A DNA stretch of 64,000 nucleotides from Larix kaempferi (taxonomy: Eukaryota; Streptophyta; Pinopsida; Pinales; Pinaceae), in contig BSBM01000361.1 of assembly GCA_027924585.1 (NCBI GenBank), positions 39,229,501 to 39,293,500 of the forward strand. Direction: 5' to 3'. The notes beneath the pieces were generated by a model, which was not told the origin of the DNA, ran no database searches, and saw only the letters and a list, made by a program, of their open reading frames with translations. The position numbers and the translations under genes are program-made. Below, piece by piece: positions 35,837 to 47,140 of the stretch; position 1 is the first letter of the stretch, and the number at the start of each line of letters is the position of its first letter.

Positions 35837-36592
35837 GGAACTAGTGCTTGGGCGAATAATACCTTGCTTCAGTAAGTCCCGAACAAGCATTTCAATCTCT
35901 ATTTTTTGGTGAAATGGGTAGCGATAGGGCCTCATGTTGGGAGGAACGCTTCCAGTAAGGATTTGAATATGATGGTCCTCTGGCCTTGAAGGTGGAAATC
36001 CCACTGGTTTAGCAAAGACACCTATATATCGATCCAAAATTTGTTGTAGATCCAAAGGAGTAGTGGAGACCTCTGATGGTTGCATCTGAATGGAATGGAT
36101 CTGAGTGATGACACCATGTGAATTCTTCTTAAGGATTTTTTCCATGCGATGTGAACTAATAATGCTGAGAGACCCTGGTTGTAAGCCTGTCAATGTGTGT
36201 TTTTTTCCATTGGGGGAGAACTACATCCAAAGTTCAGCTAAATCCCATAAGATGGGGCCAAGTGTGCGTAGCCATTGAGTTCCCAAAACCACATCACATC
36301 CGCCTAAGGTCAAGGAAAACATGTCAGAGTGCAGGTTATAATATCTCATAGAGATACACACATTATGACACTTCCCTTTTCAAGGTAAGGTGTCCCCATT
36401 GGCAACTATGACTTCAAAGTTGGAGCAAGGATGGATAAAACAATCAGCCTGTTTGGTGATCCGAGCGTCAATGAAATTATGTGTGCTACCAGAATCAATG
36501 AGTATTGTAAGATGAAGCTTCTTGAAGTAACCTCGGACCTGCATTGTTTGGGGGGTGGTGATTCCAGCTAAACCATGGAGAGATATCTTTGG

Positions 36593-37557
36593 CTAGTTGT
36601 CCTGAGACGGAGGGTCAATAGGCGGTTCCTGAATGTCGACCGGAGCATCCATTGTATCTAGAGCTTTTTCACCAATTTCAGAGGCAGGAGGAGAATCCAC
36701 ATCCAAGAGATAGAGCTTTTGTTGAACACATCTATGTCCTCGAGTGAATTTCTCATCACAATTATAACAAAGCCCTTTTTCTCTACATGCCTGCATCTCT
36801 ATTTCTGACAAATGCTTGATAGGAGTTGATCGAGGAGCTGGCAGAATGGGAGGTCGTTGAGAACCCATATTTCGAAAGGGAACAAAAGTGGATTTGGAGC
36901 ACTATTGGGATGCAATCTTGTCTTCTGCCAACTTAGCCAACCCTAGGGTTTCCATCATTGTGTTAGGAGAGAACATTTTGGCCTCCGAGCGGATTGCTTC
37001 CTTTAGACCACTAATAAAACAACTATGGTAGAAGTCATCAAGAAATCCTTCGGTGTGGTTGGCTACTTTCTCAAATTTGGTTTGATATTCTCTCACAGTG
37101 CTAATTTGGCAAAGTTTAGTGAGGGCTCCTATGAAATCATCAAAAGAACTGGGACCAAATTGTTACAAAAGGAGCTCGAAAAAACTAGCCATTTTGGCTC
37201 TTCATGAGCCTTGATGTACCAACAGTACCATTGAAGAGCTTCCTGTTCCAAAAGAAAGGATGCAAGTGGAACTTTGTTGACATCAAAAGTATTATGCAGA
37301 CGAAAATACTGTTCTGGACGATAGATCCATCCAGTCGGATCAGTACCATTGAAGCGAGGAAAATCAAGCTTCGAACCACGAAATTTGTTGGAAGAAGAGA
37401 ACCCATTGTCCGATGAAAACTCAGACTGTCGTTTGTTGTTCATGGTTGAATGCTCAAGATGGAGGCAGATAATTTTTTCATCCAGATCCTGGAGTTTGAC
37501 TTGGATGGTTGCAAGTGCTTCCTCCATGGTTTTTTCTCTTGTACGGGTGACAACCAT
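36593..37557 (-). pseudogene. Gypsy gag with zinc knuckle, broken
   Basis: Start at ATG 37557 (MVVTRTREKTMEEALATI). The gag core follows: LDFPRFNGTDPTGWIYRPEQYF (~37370), then LEQEALQWYCWY. The frame shifts and stops near 37130-37100 and continues as REYQTKFEKVANHTEGF ... FISGLKEAIR (37096-36902). The knuckle region (36868-36593) has CYNCDEKFTRGHRC, the variant CCHC typical of plant gypsy gag. Gag packages element RNA into virus-like particles; this copy cannot. Confidence 0.85.
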
Positions 37558-37602
37558 AACCAGGAGTTTTTTCTTTTTGAGTGGGTAGAAAAACAAAAAC
37601 AA

Positions 37603-38605
37603 AAACTGTTTCAGTAAATGAAAATATGGATTTGGAAAAAAATATGAAGGGTAATTTGGGTTTTACTAGGTTTTGGACACTGTCAAATGGACAAGGAGGC
37701 AAAAAAGGAGGATTTCAGAAGTGGGGTGAAAGAATGAGAAAATTTGGCAAAGAGGGACAAAGAAGAAGAATTAGGAAAGGAACTCTGTGGTAATATTTGA
37801 AGGCAATTGGGTGAAAGTCGAAGAAGTTATGGCAAACCCTAAAAATAGACAAATGTGAGATTTCTAGCTTTGAGAAGTGAAAATTGGGGTAGGGTCCTCA
37901 GGAATGAAATATGCAGAATGGGATTACAAGGGTGTCGGGAAAGTTTCAAGGGAAACAGAGTGAAAACAAGGGAGATATGGCGAAAAAACGGGGTTATTTT
38001 AATTTTTTTTTGTTTTTATTTTTTTCAGGAATGAATCTGTAATGGTGTGGAAGGGATCGGAAACAGATAGATTTGCAACGACGTGGAATTGATCGGAAAC
38101 ATAGGGATTTGCAATGGCGCAGAACTGATCGGCAACAGATGGAGCTACAACGACACAAAACTGATCAACAACAATTCTAGACAGAGGAAATCTGCGATTT
38201 TGCAGCTTAAAATAGATATGGACGCTAGGTATGCTCGGTTTCCTAACGGTTTAGGGGATTCACTTGGCCACCAATGCTGTCTAACGGCTTGCGTATTGGG
38301 GAAGTACCCCTCACTCCATGGCTCAAGTAAAGTTGATAACCACTTTTCCACAAACGACAACTCTTGGTTTACCTCATGGGTGGGAACTAGTCAATCAGGT
38401 AGGGGTCATTTCCCTTTTCGCTGACAGGTCCTCTCAATGGGCCAGCTACTTTGGGGTTCCTGTGGTACTCTTCACAATGAGTTTTAGGGCTTATGTCAAA
38501 GTACTTCCAACAGTTAATAGGATAGGGATTATTCCCGGATCCGAACCTACAATAGATGCGAAAAAAAAATTTGGCAGAAATTTCACCCAACGAGCCCAAG
38601 AAAGT
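37603..38605 (-). other. Gypsy 5' leader
   Basis: About 1 kb between PBS and gag, with purine-rich stretches and no gag-like coding on minus. A 140-codon plus frame here (38318-38740) runs into the LTR and shows no domain, so I treat it as chance. Confidence 0.5.
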
Positions 38606-38617
38606 GCTCTGATACCA
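38606..38617 (-). other. Primer binding site of the nested gypsy
   Basis: Plus GCTCTGATACCA (minus TGGTATCAGAGC), two bases from the right LTR. Confidence 0.9.
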
Positions 38618-38619
38618 GA

Positions 38620-38993
38620 TGTGAAGAACCTGCAACAATTAATTGATAAAATGTACAATATATTGTATCACAAAATATTTTTATTGATCATGGGCCACTT
38701 CGAGGGGGCAACCTCCTTTGAGCAAGCTCAATACACATAGCTTCATGATGCCTTCATTGGCCTCAACACACACTTATATACTAAATATAGGCACCAATAC
38801 TATGGGTCAAAACCATGGGCCCATACAAACTATGGATAAACAAATACTACGGGAGGCTTACAAAGCATATGCGCCAAACAACAATAACACAAACTATGGA
38901 TCAGCAATTACTATGGGACGACTTACAAAGCATATGTGTCCAACAACAATATACTAACAAAGTAAAGAGAAGGGTTGACATGGGTTCCTAACA
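38620..38993 (-). repeat. 5' LTR of the nested gypsy
   Basis: 374 bp, exactly the length of the left LTR, and sharing the internal 63-bp duplication (~38824-38950). It is followed by AAATA and the rest of the interrupted Copia LTR. Confidence 0.92.
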
Positions 38994-39168
38994 AAATACA
39001 ATGGAAAATACCACGGGTTACCCAAAACCATGGGCCCGTAATCTGTTAGCGAAAAACCAACTCCCTCGGACCCCCTGTTGCGCGTGCCGGGATCATAACC
39101 AAACTTGGGGAACAAACACGATTGAATCATCATCTATGAGACTGGAATATCAGGATCCACAACCAACA
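38994..39168 (-). repeat. 5' LTR of the old Copia element, outer part
   Basis: AAATA (38994-38998) is the right copy of the gypsy target duplication. It is followed by 170 bp matching the last 170 bp of the 26887-27365 LTR and ending AACCAACA. Confidence 0.9.
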
Positions 39169-39173
39169 AGAGT

Positions 39174-40960
39174 TTCACCCTAAGTAGGAAAAAAGCCAAG
39201 GGTTTGTGATGAACCTAGAGGGTAAAAGAAGCATTGTATATTTTAGCTCTTGCAGTGAGAGAAGAATACTAGGGTTTTGGTAACCCTAGTGCTGTTTCTT
39301 ATGCTTGTTGAGGAGGAGAAGAGAAGAAGATGATTTTCATGTTCCAAGGAGAAATTTCTGGTGATGAAGCTAGCTTGTTGAAAATCTTTGGTGGAGAAAC
39401 CAACTTTGGCTACGACTAGGGGTGATTCCTAGCAAGGAGGAGTTGGTGGCTTGGGTTTTCTGTGGTTTTCATAACTAGGGGTTGGAGAGCTTGCGATTGT
39501 ACCATCTTTTGATAAGTTGTTAGTATGCACATGTACTTCATCAATTATTTATTATTGAAGTGTTTCGGTTGTCCAATCATTGTGTACTTTCATATTTGAT
39601 TTTCAACTTGTGTTGTCTTCTTGATTGTGTATATTCCAACACTTGTTGTTCATGTTGATTTGATATAATATTGGGATGAAATTGTTAAGATATTTAACAT
39701 ACATCTTGAAGATAAGAGGTCATATTTAGTGTTGTAAAATATGTTGTAATAAAGATATTTTAGTTTTGTTATATGTATGAAAGTATGCTCGAAGGGTTGT
39801 AACTTATTGACATTGAATTACACTTGTTTGGCCTCTCTTCACTTGAGTTCCCTAGTTGTTTGGACTAAAGTAAAGTGAAATATTTACTTTTTTTCAATGA
39901 TATAATCAAATATTTTAGAAAATCCCCAAGTTTGAAAGCTCTCATGGGTTAGGGTTAGATTTGGGATACATCTAGCAAGGGGTTACCTTTCTGAATTTGC
40001 AATACAATCCTAAATAGAAATTTCCACATGGTATGAAAGAATATCAGGAATTTCTACAAAAATATGGGTCACTTGAACTTTCACAACTTCTTGATGACAA
40101 GTAGATTGAAGATGGTAAATGGATTATCTTCCTTATTGCTGCAAGATTGTGTTTGCAAAAAATACATACTGGGAAAGCAATACATAGAGAAGTTAGAGAA
40201 GGGAAAGTTGTGATCTATGACAAATTTGTTGTGGATTGGTCATATTGATCTGTGCAGTTTGATGGATAACCTTGCTCTCAAGACACCCTTGTTCCTAGTT
40301 CATCTTATTCCAAAATTATGGAGGTCATCTATTTCAGGACATGTTCCTCAATATCAAACAATCATATTACCTATTTAGCAAGGATGATATTTCTTCCAAT
40401 CATTACAATTCCACACCATTTGTTGTATGTTGTCCTATTTTAGTGTATAATATCCTCCATTGAAGAGACACCAAAATCATTGAGTAGTCACATAGATTGA
40501 CATGTTGGGTTCCCATAATCTCTTGTGTTAGATAGTTCCCATCCTCTAAAGGAGTGTTACATTTTTAATATAGATCTGATTTGATAGTAGTAACAACCTT
40601 ATTTCACTTTTAGCAGACTCTTAAACATTCATAACAACATTAGAAGAACAATATTAGATAACCAACAGTAGAAAAGAAAAAAACAACCATCCACAAGAAC
40701 ACAATTTTTTTTTACCCTGGGAAAACCTTTTAAGGTATAAAAACCCCAACAAAGAATATCTTCCTTAATTTGTAATGACTGAATTTACATGAGTAGATTA
40801 GAACATAATTTTACAAATAAACTTGCCTCTTAAGGCACATATACCAAGAGAACCTAAATAAGTTGGTGTAATCCCTAATAGAAGATAATGAAAACTTGTA
40901 GAAGCCCCTGTAACAACCTTCAGAAGTATGTAGCATCCCATGTAGCAATCTTTAAAAGTT
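39174..40960. other. Intergenic; one coding-like relic near 40035-40290
   Basis: Right flank of the nested cluster. At 40035-40290 a plus frame with three stops reads KEYQEFLQKYGSLELSQLL, then GKWIIFLIAARLCLQKIH and KVVIYDKFVVDWSY, which looks like old coding sequence but matches nothing I know. Around 40715-40760 CCCTGGGAAAACCTTTTAAGG and AAAAACCCCAAC resemble parts of plant LTRs. No complete feature. Confidence 0.35.
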
Positions 40961-40965
40961 TGTAG

Positions 40966-41711
40966 TGTTCGGATATCCACATCATCTTTTTCAGGATCTT
41001 GCATGCAATTAGGGTTTGCGTGCAGAATCTAGGGTTTGCATGCACCTGCATGCACTTGCATGCATCCCAGTCACCAGTTTGATGCCTCTAGCACCTTATC
41101 CACCTTATTCTAGCACCCGGGAGCCACTTACTACAGAGTTTTAGCCCTCCTAGGCTGAAAGGCGCCCACTTCTCACCTACTGCCAGAGAAGGGAGCACTT
41201 GTTCACCTACCACTGCAGTTCCACTTTAGTTACATTCAGTTAGCTCCGATTCTCCCTGATTTGAGGCTAGTTTCACTCCCGACTGACTGTTTCACTTCCG
41301 TTGGACCTCCAGTTTGACTAGATGACTTGTTCTGACTTCAGTTAGTCTCCCATGCACCCCCCACTGAGCCTCCTTCCCTTAATCAGTGCTACACACTTCA
41401 GTTACACATGACACACTCAGTTAGACTCAGATTGACACCTGGATGACTGGTTCTTGTGCATTGATGACCACCACCGATTGATTATGAGGACTCCTAGTTG
41501 GAGTCAAGCTACTCCATTCAGTGATTCGAATGGCCTACTTAGTCAATTCGAATTGCTCATTGACAGAGATTGTATTCTATTGTAATTCATTCACCCTTAT
41601 TGGGATATTGAGCACTGCTGCATGTTTTGCACAGTTTTACACCATATTTTCTATATTCATCTGTTGTGATTGATTTACTTGTTCATTAGATCTGCTGTGA
41701 CTAATTTTACA
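40966..41711 (+). repeat. 5' LTR of the young Copia element
   Basis: 746 bp. Positions ~41000-41066 hold four GCATGCA motifs (RY elements) in under 80 bp plus a near-match GCGTGCA. Downstream are several CAGTTA/ACTTCAGTT repeats and paired AATTCGAATTG-type words. Confidence 0.93.
41001..41066 (+). promoter_or_regulatory. Cluster of RY (CATGCA) motifs in the Copia LTR
   Basis: Within the U3 part of the 5' LTR, TTGCATGCAA, TTGCATGCAC, CTGCATGCAC and TTGCATGCAT follow one another closely. CATGCA is the known core bound by plant B3 factors of the ABI3/FUS3/LEC2 and VAL families. The 3' LTR repeats the cluster at ~46425-46490, and the diverged solo LTR keeps two. Regulatory function is inferred from motif identity only. 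Confidence 0.5.
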
Positions 41712-41723
41712 TGGTATCAGAGC
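41712..41723 (+). other. Primer binding site of the young Copia element
   Basis: TGGTATCAGAGC directly after the 5' LTR; initiator tRNA-Met type. Confidence 0.92.
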
Positions 41724-42133
41724 CATTGCAGGGACAAGATCTCCTTTCTACAGGTGTTTGTACAAGAAGATTTGACTGAATTGCTAAAAATTGCAAAAAG
41801 TTTGGCATGAGATATCTCAAGGGCATTCGCTCCTATGCATGCAAAGCTTGAAAATTATTCCAATACCACTCCAGAAGCTTGAGTTTCCACATAATTCCTA
41901 GATCTGATACATTGGACCCATTCAACATTGTTTGATCTCCAATCCCAGGTGTGATGCAACTCTAAAAGGGTGGATTGTTCGACCTTATTGTGTTTGTTTT
42001 ATTGTGATTTTCAGGTTTATTGTCTCCATCAATTGCACTCACTACATTGTGCATGCAAGCTTCCCTACAGCAATTGCATTCGCTATATTGTGCATGAAAG
42101 CCTCTCCTACATCAGTTTGACTCGCTCCTAGCA

Positions 42134-45100
42134 ATGGAATACTCTTCTTCAAAGCCTATCCTCACCCCATTCAATTATTTTGATTGGAAAGATGATATGG
42201 AGATCATATTACGTTCAAAAGGTTACTACCGAGTCACTGTTGGTCTTGAATTGGAGCCAAGCAATCTATCAGATAGAACCAAACACTACAACAAGCTTGA
42301 TGAAGCTTATGGTCTTCTTTGTCTCTCCATCTCCAAAGATCTTCACTTCCATCTCAGTGGATTGAAGACTCCAAAAGCTATATGGGAGCAACTTGAAACA
42401 CTATTTGGCAAGCAGGATGAGCTTAGGGCTTTTTAATTAGAGAACGAATTGATTGCCCTTAGTCCTGAGAATTTCGAGACCATCAATGAATTCTTCACAA
42501 AATTCAAGAACTTGAACTTGCAATTGAAGAACAGTGGAGTTATCAAAGAGGATAAACAATTGATCCTCTCCATTCTAAGCAAGCTTGGGAAAGATTATTC
42601 GGTATTTGTCTCTACTTTCAATTCCGGTCGGCTAACTACCCCGAATTGGAAGATGCCTACCTTGAATGCCTTCATTGAGTCCGTCACAAAAGAGCATGAC
42701 AAGTTGATTCAAATGGGGTCCATAAACTCCAAAGATTCATCCCTATATGTTCAAGGACCCAAGATCTCGAATGGTAAAGGAAAGCAAAAGAAGGAGAAGC
42801 CCAAATTCGAGCCTCACAAGCAAAAAGACAAAGGCAAGCAAACGGATGCACCATCCAGTTCGAAATCCAAGCAAAAGGGCAAAGAAGGTAACCAAAAATC
42901 TAAATGTACTTATTGTAACCGTGGCTTTCATCCCGAAAGTTCATGTATGAAGAAGACTATAGATCAAATGGCCCTCCTTTTGGAAAAGAACAACATAACC
43001 CTTCCTGACGGTGCAAGGAAGAAGGATAGGAATGATGATCATGAAAGAGGACAAGCACTCATGGCAACAGTTTCGAAGCCCACTACTCTCTTGATAGATT
43101 CGGGTGCATCAAATCATATGGCTGCAAATATTGATTCTTTTTCCTCATTTGATCCAAACAGCTCCATCCCCATCCATTTGGGAGATGACTCAAAAATTTC
43201 TTCAAAGGGCAAAGGTACGATTCATGTAGATCATGGAAGCTTTCAGAATGTTCTCTATGTGCCTTCCTTGGCTTCAAATCTCCTTTCTGTGTATCAAATG
43301 ACACACACTAGTGAACCAAAGCAAGTTACACTCAGCCCTAATACAGTTGAAATTTCTGATATCAAAAGTGGAAGACTAGTTGCAGTTGGAAAGGCAAATC
43401 ACACTGCAAAATGCTATGAGTTTTCACACTTTATTCCGCTTGCAAAGCCCACTGCTCTTCGCACACATGGTAATGAGGTTAGTAGGATTTGGCATGAAAT
43501 ATTTGGACATCTTAATTATAAGTATTTGCTGCTGTTATCAAACAAATCCATGGTAGATGGGCTTCCACAACTCCGTTCCTCGAAGGGAATATGCACTGGT
43601 TGCATCATTGGGAAGCACCCCGAGCACAGATTCGACCGCGGCAAAGCTAGCAGAGCTTCTACTATTTTGGGGTTGATCCATTCTGATATCAGTGGTCCGC
43701 TGCCCCATATGTCATTAAATGGTTCAAGGTATGTTTTGACATTTATTGATGATTTTTCCCGCTTTACATGGGTATTCTTTCTCAAAAACAAGTCAGAAGT
43801 GCTTGGAAAATTCAAGGATTTTAAGGCTTCTGTTGAGACCGCCACTGAGAGCAAGATCAAAGCTCTTAGATCTGATAATGGTGGAGAATATATTAAATCC
43901 GAGTTTCTGCAACTTTGTGCCCAAAGCGGAATTCATATCCAACATACAGTTCCCTACACACCCCAGCAGAACGGTGTAGCGGAAAGGAAAAACCGGTCAC
44001 TGAAAGAGATGGCTACATGCATGATTGAATCAAAAGGTTTGGCTGCAAATCTTTGGGCTGAAGCAATCAATGTTGCTGCATACATACAGAACCTAGTTCC
44101 ACATTCATCTGTGAAAGGTATGACTCCTTTCGAAGCATTCTTTGGTCACAAACCGGATGTGTCAAATTTGAAAGTTTTTGGCTCTACTCCATGGGCTAGA
44201 ATTCCTCCTGAGAAGAGACGAGCTTTGGATCCACAAAGTACCGAGTGCATACTGATAGGATATGGAGAAGAATCAAAAGCATATAAACTCATGGATATCA
44301 GATCTAAAAAGATATTCATAGAGCGCAGTGTGCAATTTGAAGAACCGCTTCAAGAATTGCAACTAGTCGAGGAAAAGACTGCCGATTCACCGCCTTCACC
44401 AGAAGAAGATCCGTGCAGCGATAATGAAGGTATGAGTTCTGATATTTATGATATTTCAACAGCATATGATGATCATGACATATCAGGTTCGGAATCCGAC
44501 CATTATGATCCTCCTCAGTTACCAAAGTGGGCCAAAAACACTCTACATTCTGCTGGTTCGAATCTTGGAAATCTTGCTAATCCGAGATGAACAAGAGGAT
44601 ACTTTCAAAGAGCAGGTATGTCTCTTTCTATTGCTGATCCATTTCTTCCTGAGATTTGTTATTTGATGGTTGGTTTAGATCCTACATCATACTATTCTGC
44701 TCATCGAGATCCGAGATGGAAAAGTGCCATGGACGAAGAGTACAGTTCTCTTCAAAAGAACAACACATGGGAGCTAGTTTCTCTTCCACCTGGAAGAAAA
44801 TTAGTGAAGTGTAAATGGGTCTACGGTACTAAAGTTGCTGCTGATGGCACTATCAGAAAATATAAAGCAAGGTTGGTGGCAAAAGGTTTTTCCCAAGTCC
44901 AAGGAGTGGACTACACTGAGACCTTTGCACCGGTTGCAAAGATGGATTCCATCCGCCTTGTTTTAGCTATTGCCGCATCCAAGCACTGGGAAGTGCACCA
45001 CATGGATGTGAAGAGTGCATTCTTACATGGAGACCTTGCTGAAGAGGTATATATGCAGCAGCCAGAGGGTTATACATAAGATCCATCATTGGTTTGTAGA

Positions 45101-46213
45101 TTGAAGAAATCTTTGTACAGGTTAAAACAGGCCCCAAGAGCTTGGTACGCAAAGATGGACTCCTTCCTTCTTTCTCAGAATTTCCAAAGGTGCAAATCTG
45201 ATCCGAATGTGTATATTCAGCGAGTTAAAGGTAATTTGTTGGTTATTGCACTTTATGTTGATGATCTGCTTATTACTGGTAGCACACTTACTTCAATAAA
45301 CAAGCTAAAATCTGCCTTAAATCTAGCTTTTGACATGAGCGATTTGGGCTTGCTGAGTCACTTTTTGGGCTTGGAGATAGCTCAAAATTTTGATGGGATC
45401 ACTATATCTCAGCAAAAATATGCTTCCAACCTGTTATTGAAGTTTAATATGGCTGAATGTAAGGCAGCCCCATTCCCATTCCTCTCAGGAATCAGTCTTG
45501 AGGAGGGAGATTCTACACCGCTTGCAGATTGCAGTATCTATCGACAGTTGATTGGTTCACTACTTTATTTGACACACTCACGGCCTGATATCTCATATGC
45601 TATGAGTGCCGTGTCAAGATATATGCAGCAGCCACATGAGCTTCATTGGAGAGCATCCAAGCGGATCTTGCAGTATGTGCAAGGTACGAGACAGTTTAGC
45701 ATACATTATGCTGCAGATTCTGAGCTAGATTTCATTGGTTTTACTGATTCAGATTGGGAAGGTGATAGCATTGATCAGAAGTACACTTCCGGTTATGTTT
45801 TCATGATTGGTCATGGTGCTATTTGCTGGTCCAGCGAAAAGCAAGCAGCCATTGCACTTTCTTCAGCAAAGGCAGAGTATCGAGGGGCAGTCAATGCCTG
45901 CATTCAGGCAGTTTGGTTGCAGGGTATTCTTTCCGAGTTTGGTTTTGGTGGCACTACTTCGACTGTCCTATTTTGTGACAATCAAAGTGCTATCAAGATC
46001 TCCACAGATCCAGTTCAACGGCAGAGGACCAAACACATTGAGATTCATATGCATTACATTCGACAGTTGGTGCATGACCGCACCATCATTCTGCAATATT
46101 GCCCTACTGATGAGCAAATTGTAGACATCTTCACCAAGAGCTTCACTGAGAAGAAGTTCTCTTACCTCCGTTCACTGTTGGGTGTGAGTTCCATCATGGT
46201 GGAGACAGATTGA
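42134..46213 (+). pseudogene. Copia gag-pol polyprotein with three nonsense codons
   Basis: One frame of 1,359 codons from ATG 42134 (MEYSSSKPILTPFNYFDWKDD) to TGA 46211. Gag is residues 1-~310 with knuckle CTYCNRGFHPESSC (~258). Protease IDSGASNHM is near 320. Integrase has HSDISGPL (~517), RSDNGGEY (~580) and NGVAERKNRS (~616), giving D, D and E. RT has [29 protein letters not shown] and YVDDLLI (~1041). RNase H has FTDSDWEGD, SSAKAEYRG and CDNQSAIK. The stops are TAA 42434, TGA 44588 and TAA 45077. Each is consistent with one C-to-T change in a Gln or Arg codon (an inference from neighbouring family patterns). All catalytic residues I can check are intact. Confidence 0.93.
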
Positions 46214-46389
46214 TGCATTATTATGCTTTAGCTTGAGGGGCGGCTTTCTTCCCACTGGGTTTTCCCTCTTTCCTCACTTAGTTTATTTTCAGCATTTTTT
46301 GGATTATTGTATTGGGGTGACCTTTGGTCTTAGTTACCAGGGCCCCACATTATTTTTGTTGGCACATCATAGTCTAGCTTGAGGGGGGG
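46214..46389 (+). other. Copia 3' untranslated stretch and polypurine tract
   Basis: About 165 bp after the stop, ending in the tract CTTGAGGGGGGG (46378-46389) directly before the 3' LTR. Confidence 0.85.
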
Positions 46390-47135
46390 TGTTCGGATAT
46401 CCACATCATCTTTTTCAGGATCTTGCATGCAATTAGGGTTTGCATGCAGAATCTAGGGTTTGCATGCACCTGCATGCACTTGCATGCATCCCAGTCACCA
46501 GTTTGATGCCTCTAGCACCTTATCCACCTTATTCTAGCACCCGGGAGCCACTTACTACAGAGTTTTAGCCCTCCTAGGCTGAAAGGCGCCCACTTCTCAC
46601 CTACTGCCAGAGAAGGGCGCACTTGTTCACCTACCACTGCAGTTCCACTTCAGTTACATTCAGTTAGCTTCGATTCTCCCTGATTTGAGGCTAGTTTCAC
46701 TCCCGACTGACTGTTTCACTTTCGTTGGACCTCCAGTTTGACTAGATGACTTGTTCTGACTTCAGTTAGTCTCCCATGCGCCCCCCACTGAGCCTCCTTC
46801 CCTTAATCAGTGCTACACACTTCAGTTACACATGACACACTCAGTTAGACTCAGATTGACACCTGGATGACTAGTTCTTGTGCATTGATGACCACCACCG
46901 ATTGATGATGAGGAATCCTAGTTGGAGTCAAGCTACTCCATTCAGTGATTCGAGTGGCCTACTTAGTCAATTCGAATTGCTCATTGACAGAGATTGTATT
47001 CTATTGTAATTCATTCACCCTTATTGGGATATTGAGCACTGCTGCATGTTTTGCACAGTTTTACACCATATTTTCTATATTCATCTGTTGTGATTGATTT
47101 ACTTGTTCATTAGATCTGCTGTGACTAATTTTACA
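46390..47135 (+). repeat. 3' LTR of the young Copia element
   Basis: 746 bp, ~98.7% identical to the 5' LTR by eye. It ends TTACA at 47135 and is followed by the TGTAG duplication. Confidence 0.95.
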
Positions 47136-47140
47136 TGTAG

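Larger units (their letters stand above)
32110..36590 (-). pseudogene. Gypsy pol: protease, RT, RNase H, integrase, chromodomain-like tail; broken
   Basis: Protease: LIDSGSTHNFID near 36510 with the active D-S-G kept. RT starts ~36000 ([48 protein letters not shown]); its catalytic FFDDILIYSK is near 35150. Part of RT is duplicated (see separate entry). RNase H is split: its start lies at 34959-34748 (LRGFLGLTGYY, PLTALL) and the rest at 33955-33307, with ESDACGNGLG, YEKEMMA and KTDHQSLKY. Integrase (33279-32806) shows WTDISIDF, LDHDATFT and QTDGQIEIIN, i.e. D, D and E. The C-terminal tail near 32190-32130 reads QWHGMQPEDATWEP, a recognisable chromodomain remnant. Multiple stops are present. 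Confidence 0.9.
31713..38993 (-). mobile_element. Ty3/gypsy chromovirus nested in the Copia LTR
   Basis: 7,281 bp on minus with 374-bp LTRs, flanked by a perfect AAATA duplication. The PBS lies next to the right LTR (38606-38617) and the PPT next to the left LTR (32087-32100). Order on minus: gag, zinc knuckle, protease, RT, RNase H, integrase, degenerate chromodomain-like tail, which is the chromovirus plan. It is further disrupted by a 787-bp solo LTR in RNase H, an in-frame 348-bp tandem duplication in RT, and several nonsense codons. The LTRs differ at roughly 30-40 positions by eye, so it is older than the 41-47 kb Copia. Confidence 0.92.
26887..39168 (-). mobile_element. Old Ty1/Copia element, 5' LTR split by a nested gypsy
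   Basis: On minus, the 5' LTR lies at the right and the 3' LTR at the left. The left LTR is 479 bp. The right LTR is cut in two by the gypsy at 31713-38993. Its parts, 31404-31712 (309 bp) and 38999-39168 (170 bp), sum to exactly 479 bp. The flanks AGGGT (26882-26886) and AGAGT (39169-39173) are a target duplication with one change. The PBS (31390-31401), PPT (27366-27378) and decayed gag-pol all agree with minus orientation. LTR divergence is clearly higher than in the 41-47 kb Copia, so this is an older insertion. Confidence 0.9.
40966..47135 (+). mobile_element. Young, nearly intact Ty1/Copia element
   Basis: 6,170 bp, flanked by a perfect TGTAG duplication (40961-40965 and 47136-47140). 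Both LTRs are 746 bp, begin TGTTCGGATATCC and end TAATTTTACA. I count about ten differences between them (~1.3%). PBS, PPT and a full gag-pol frame are present. Only three nonsense codons interrupt 1,359 codons, and no frameshift is seen. It is the youngest recognisable autonomous-type element here. The solo LTR at 33961 belongs to the same family. Confidence 0.95.

Noticed and set aside
38318-38740. 140-codon plus frame between gypsy leader and LTR
   Set aside because: It is antisense to the element, crosses the PBS into the LTR and has no recognisable domain.
42449-44590. Treating the 713-codon frame as a complete independent gene
   Set aside because: It is the middle of one gag-pol frame that continues on both sides across single nonsense codons.
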